This document shows positions 63,929 to 64,000 of a stretch of 64,000 nt of DNA, piece by piece. The stretch is taken from positions 1,111,331-1,175,330 of the forward strand of contig NZ_JACHWN010000001.1 of assembly GCF_014191375.1 (NCBI RefSeq). Direction: 5' to 3'. The notes beneath the pieces were generated by a model. That model worked only from the letters and a program-made list of their open reading frames with translations, was not told the DNA's origin and ran no database searches. A program made the translations under genes and the position numbers. The DNA is from Mesorhizobium sp. RMAD-H1 (GTDB taxonomy: Bacteria > Pseudomonadota > Alphaproteobacteria > Rhizobiales > Rhizobiaceae). Positions within the stretch are counted from its first letter, which is position 1; every line of letters starts with the position of its first letter.

Positions 63929-64000
63929 GCCGGTTAGGCGCATAATTTCCATTGAGAATTGAGCCATGTGAACCTTCCCCCAGCGCGGAGAGCGACGGGG
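63906..64000. mobile_element. End of an IS21-like insertion element (rest beyond the window)
   Basis: From 63906 (TGTTGGTTTCC) onward the sequence no longer resembles integrase. Two 20-base direct repeats are present, TTTCC-ACGCAGAACTGAGCC (63912-63931) and TTTCC-ATTGAGAATTGAGCC (63946-63965), 16 of 20 identical. IS21-type elements have such repeated blocks near their ends. No transposase is visible here, so the identification is provisional. Confidence 0.5.

Overview
The window looks like chromosomal DNA of an alphaproteobacterium of the order Rhizobiales, probably Rhizobiaceae or a close relative. It is GC-rich. The support comes from an intact purC-purS-purQ/purL set, an rpe-DUF2259-purB block, a DUF1476 (F1-ATPase zeta/inhibitor) gene, a class II B12-dependent ribonucleotide reductase with aerobic (CobG-type) cobalamin genes, an Omp25/RopB-like porin, DUF930 and DUF2259 proteins, a candidate RirA-type iron box and three RIME1-like palindromic elements. 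I cannot name genus or species from sequence alone.

Layout. 1-14.9 kb: purine and central metabolism. purL (cut by the left edge) is separated from purC-purS-(85 aa coiled coil)-purQ by a block with an exported clan-A glycosidase-like protein, a MocR regulator with a divergent DUF1127 gene, a lipoprotein and a glutathione S-transferase. Then come DUF1476, an HpaI-type aldolase, a serine hydrolase, a VOC dioxygenase-like protein, an EamA exporter, purB, DUF2259 and rpe. 14.9-19.4 kb: a P1-family peptidase coupled to an orphan periplasmic binding protein, a flavin reductase, an exported alpha/beta hydrolase and a lipoprotein. 19.4-25.0 kb: cobalamin genes cobG-cobH-cobI-(cbiG-cobJ fusion) and divergent cobL. 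25.0-28.5 kb: tiny membrane proteins, one with a frameshift, then a candidate iron box, a DUF2218/siderophore-interacting reductase and an ABC exporter. 28.5-35.0 kb: a complete dpp-like peptide ABC operon headed by an M19 dipeptidase. 35.0-42.1 kb: porin, SLC13 transporter, an unknown protein, and two TetR circuits next to homocysteine methyltransferase and RidA genes. 42.2-47.5 kb: copper P-type ATPase, acylphosphatase and cyanide-insensitive type bd oxidase (cydAB plus DUF2474). 48.0-52.1 kb: methyltransferase, DUF930, EamA and TetR with a membrane partner. 52.4-62.6 kb: nrdJ, a GGDEF protein, Nudix, gpt, Usp, a MoCF-domain protein, wrbA and a pentapeptide-repeat protein. 62.7-64.0 kb: a 3' remnant of tRNA-Leu(TAA), a tyrosine integrase gene cut short, and what looks like the end of an IS21-type element. 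This is the edge of a genomic island that continues past the window.

How it fits together. De novo purine genes dominate the left part. The cob genes and nrdJ link cobalamin synthesis to DNA precursor supply. The siderophore reductase with its ABC exporter forms a likely iron-controlled unit. The dpp operon plus M19 peptidase takes up and cleaves dipeptides. The bd oxidase and copper ATPase are respiration and metal-stress functions. Most functional operons are tightly packed with ATGA or TGATG overlaps. The most unusual items are a RIME element carried in frame inside cobG, phased operator arrays next to two TetR genes, a one-base frameshift in a duplicated 35-aa membrane peptide gene, and the tRNA/integrase/IS junction at the right edge. 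I did not find a clearly new defence or CRISPR-like system.
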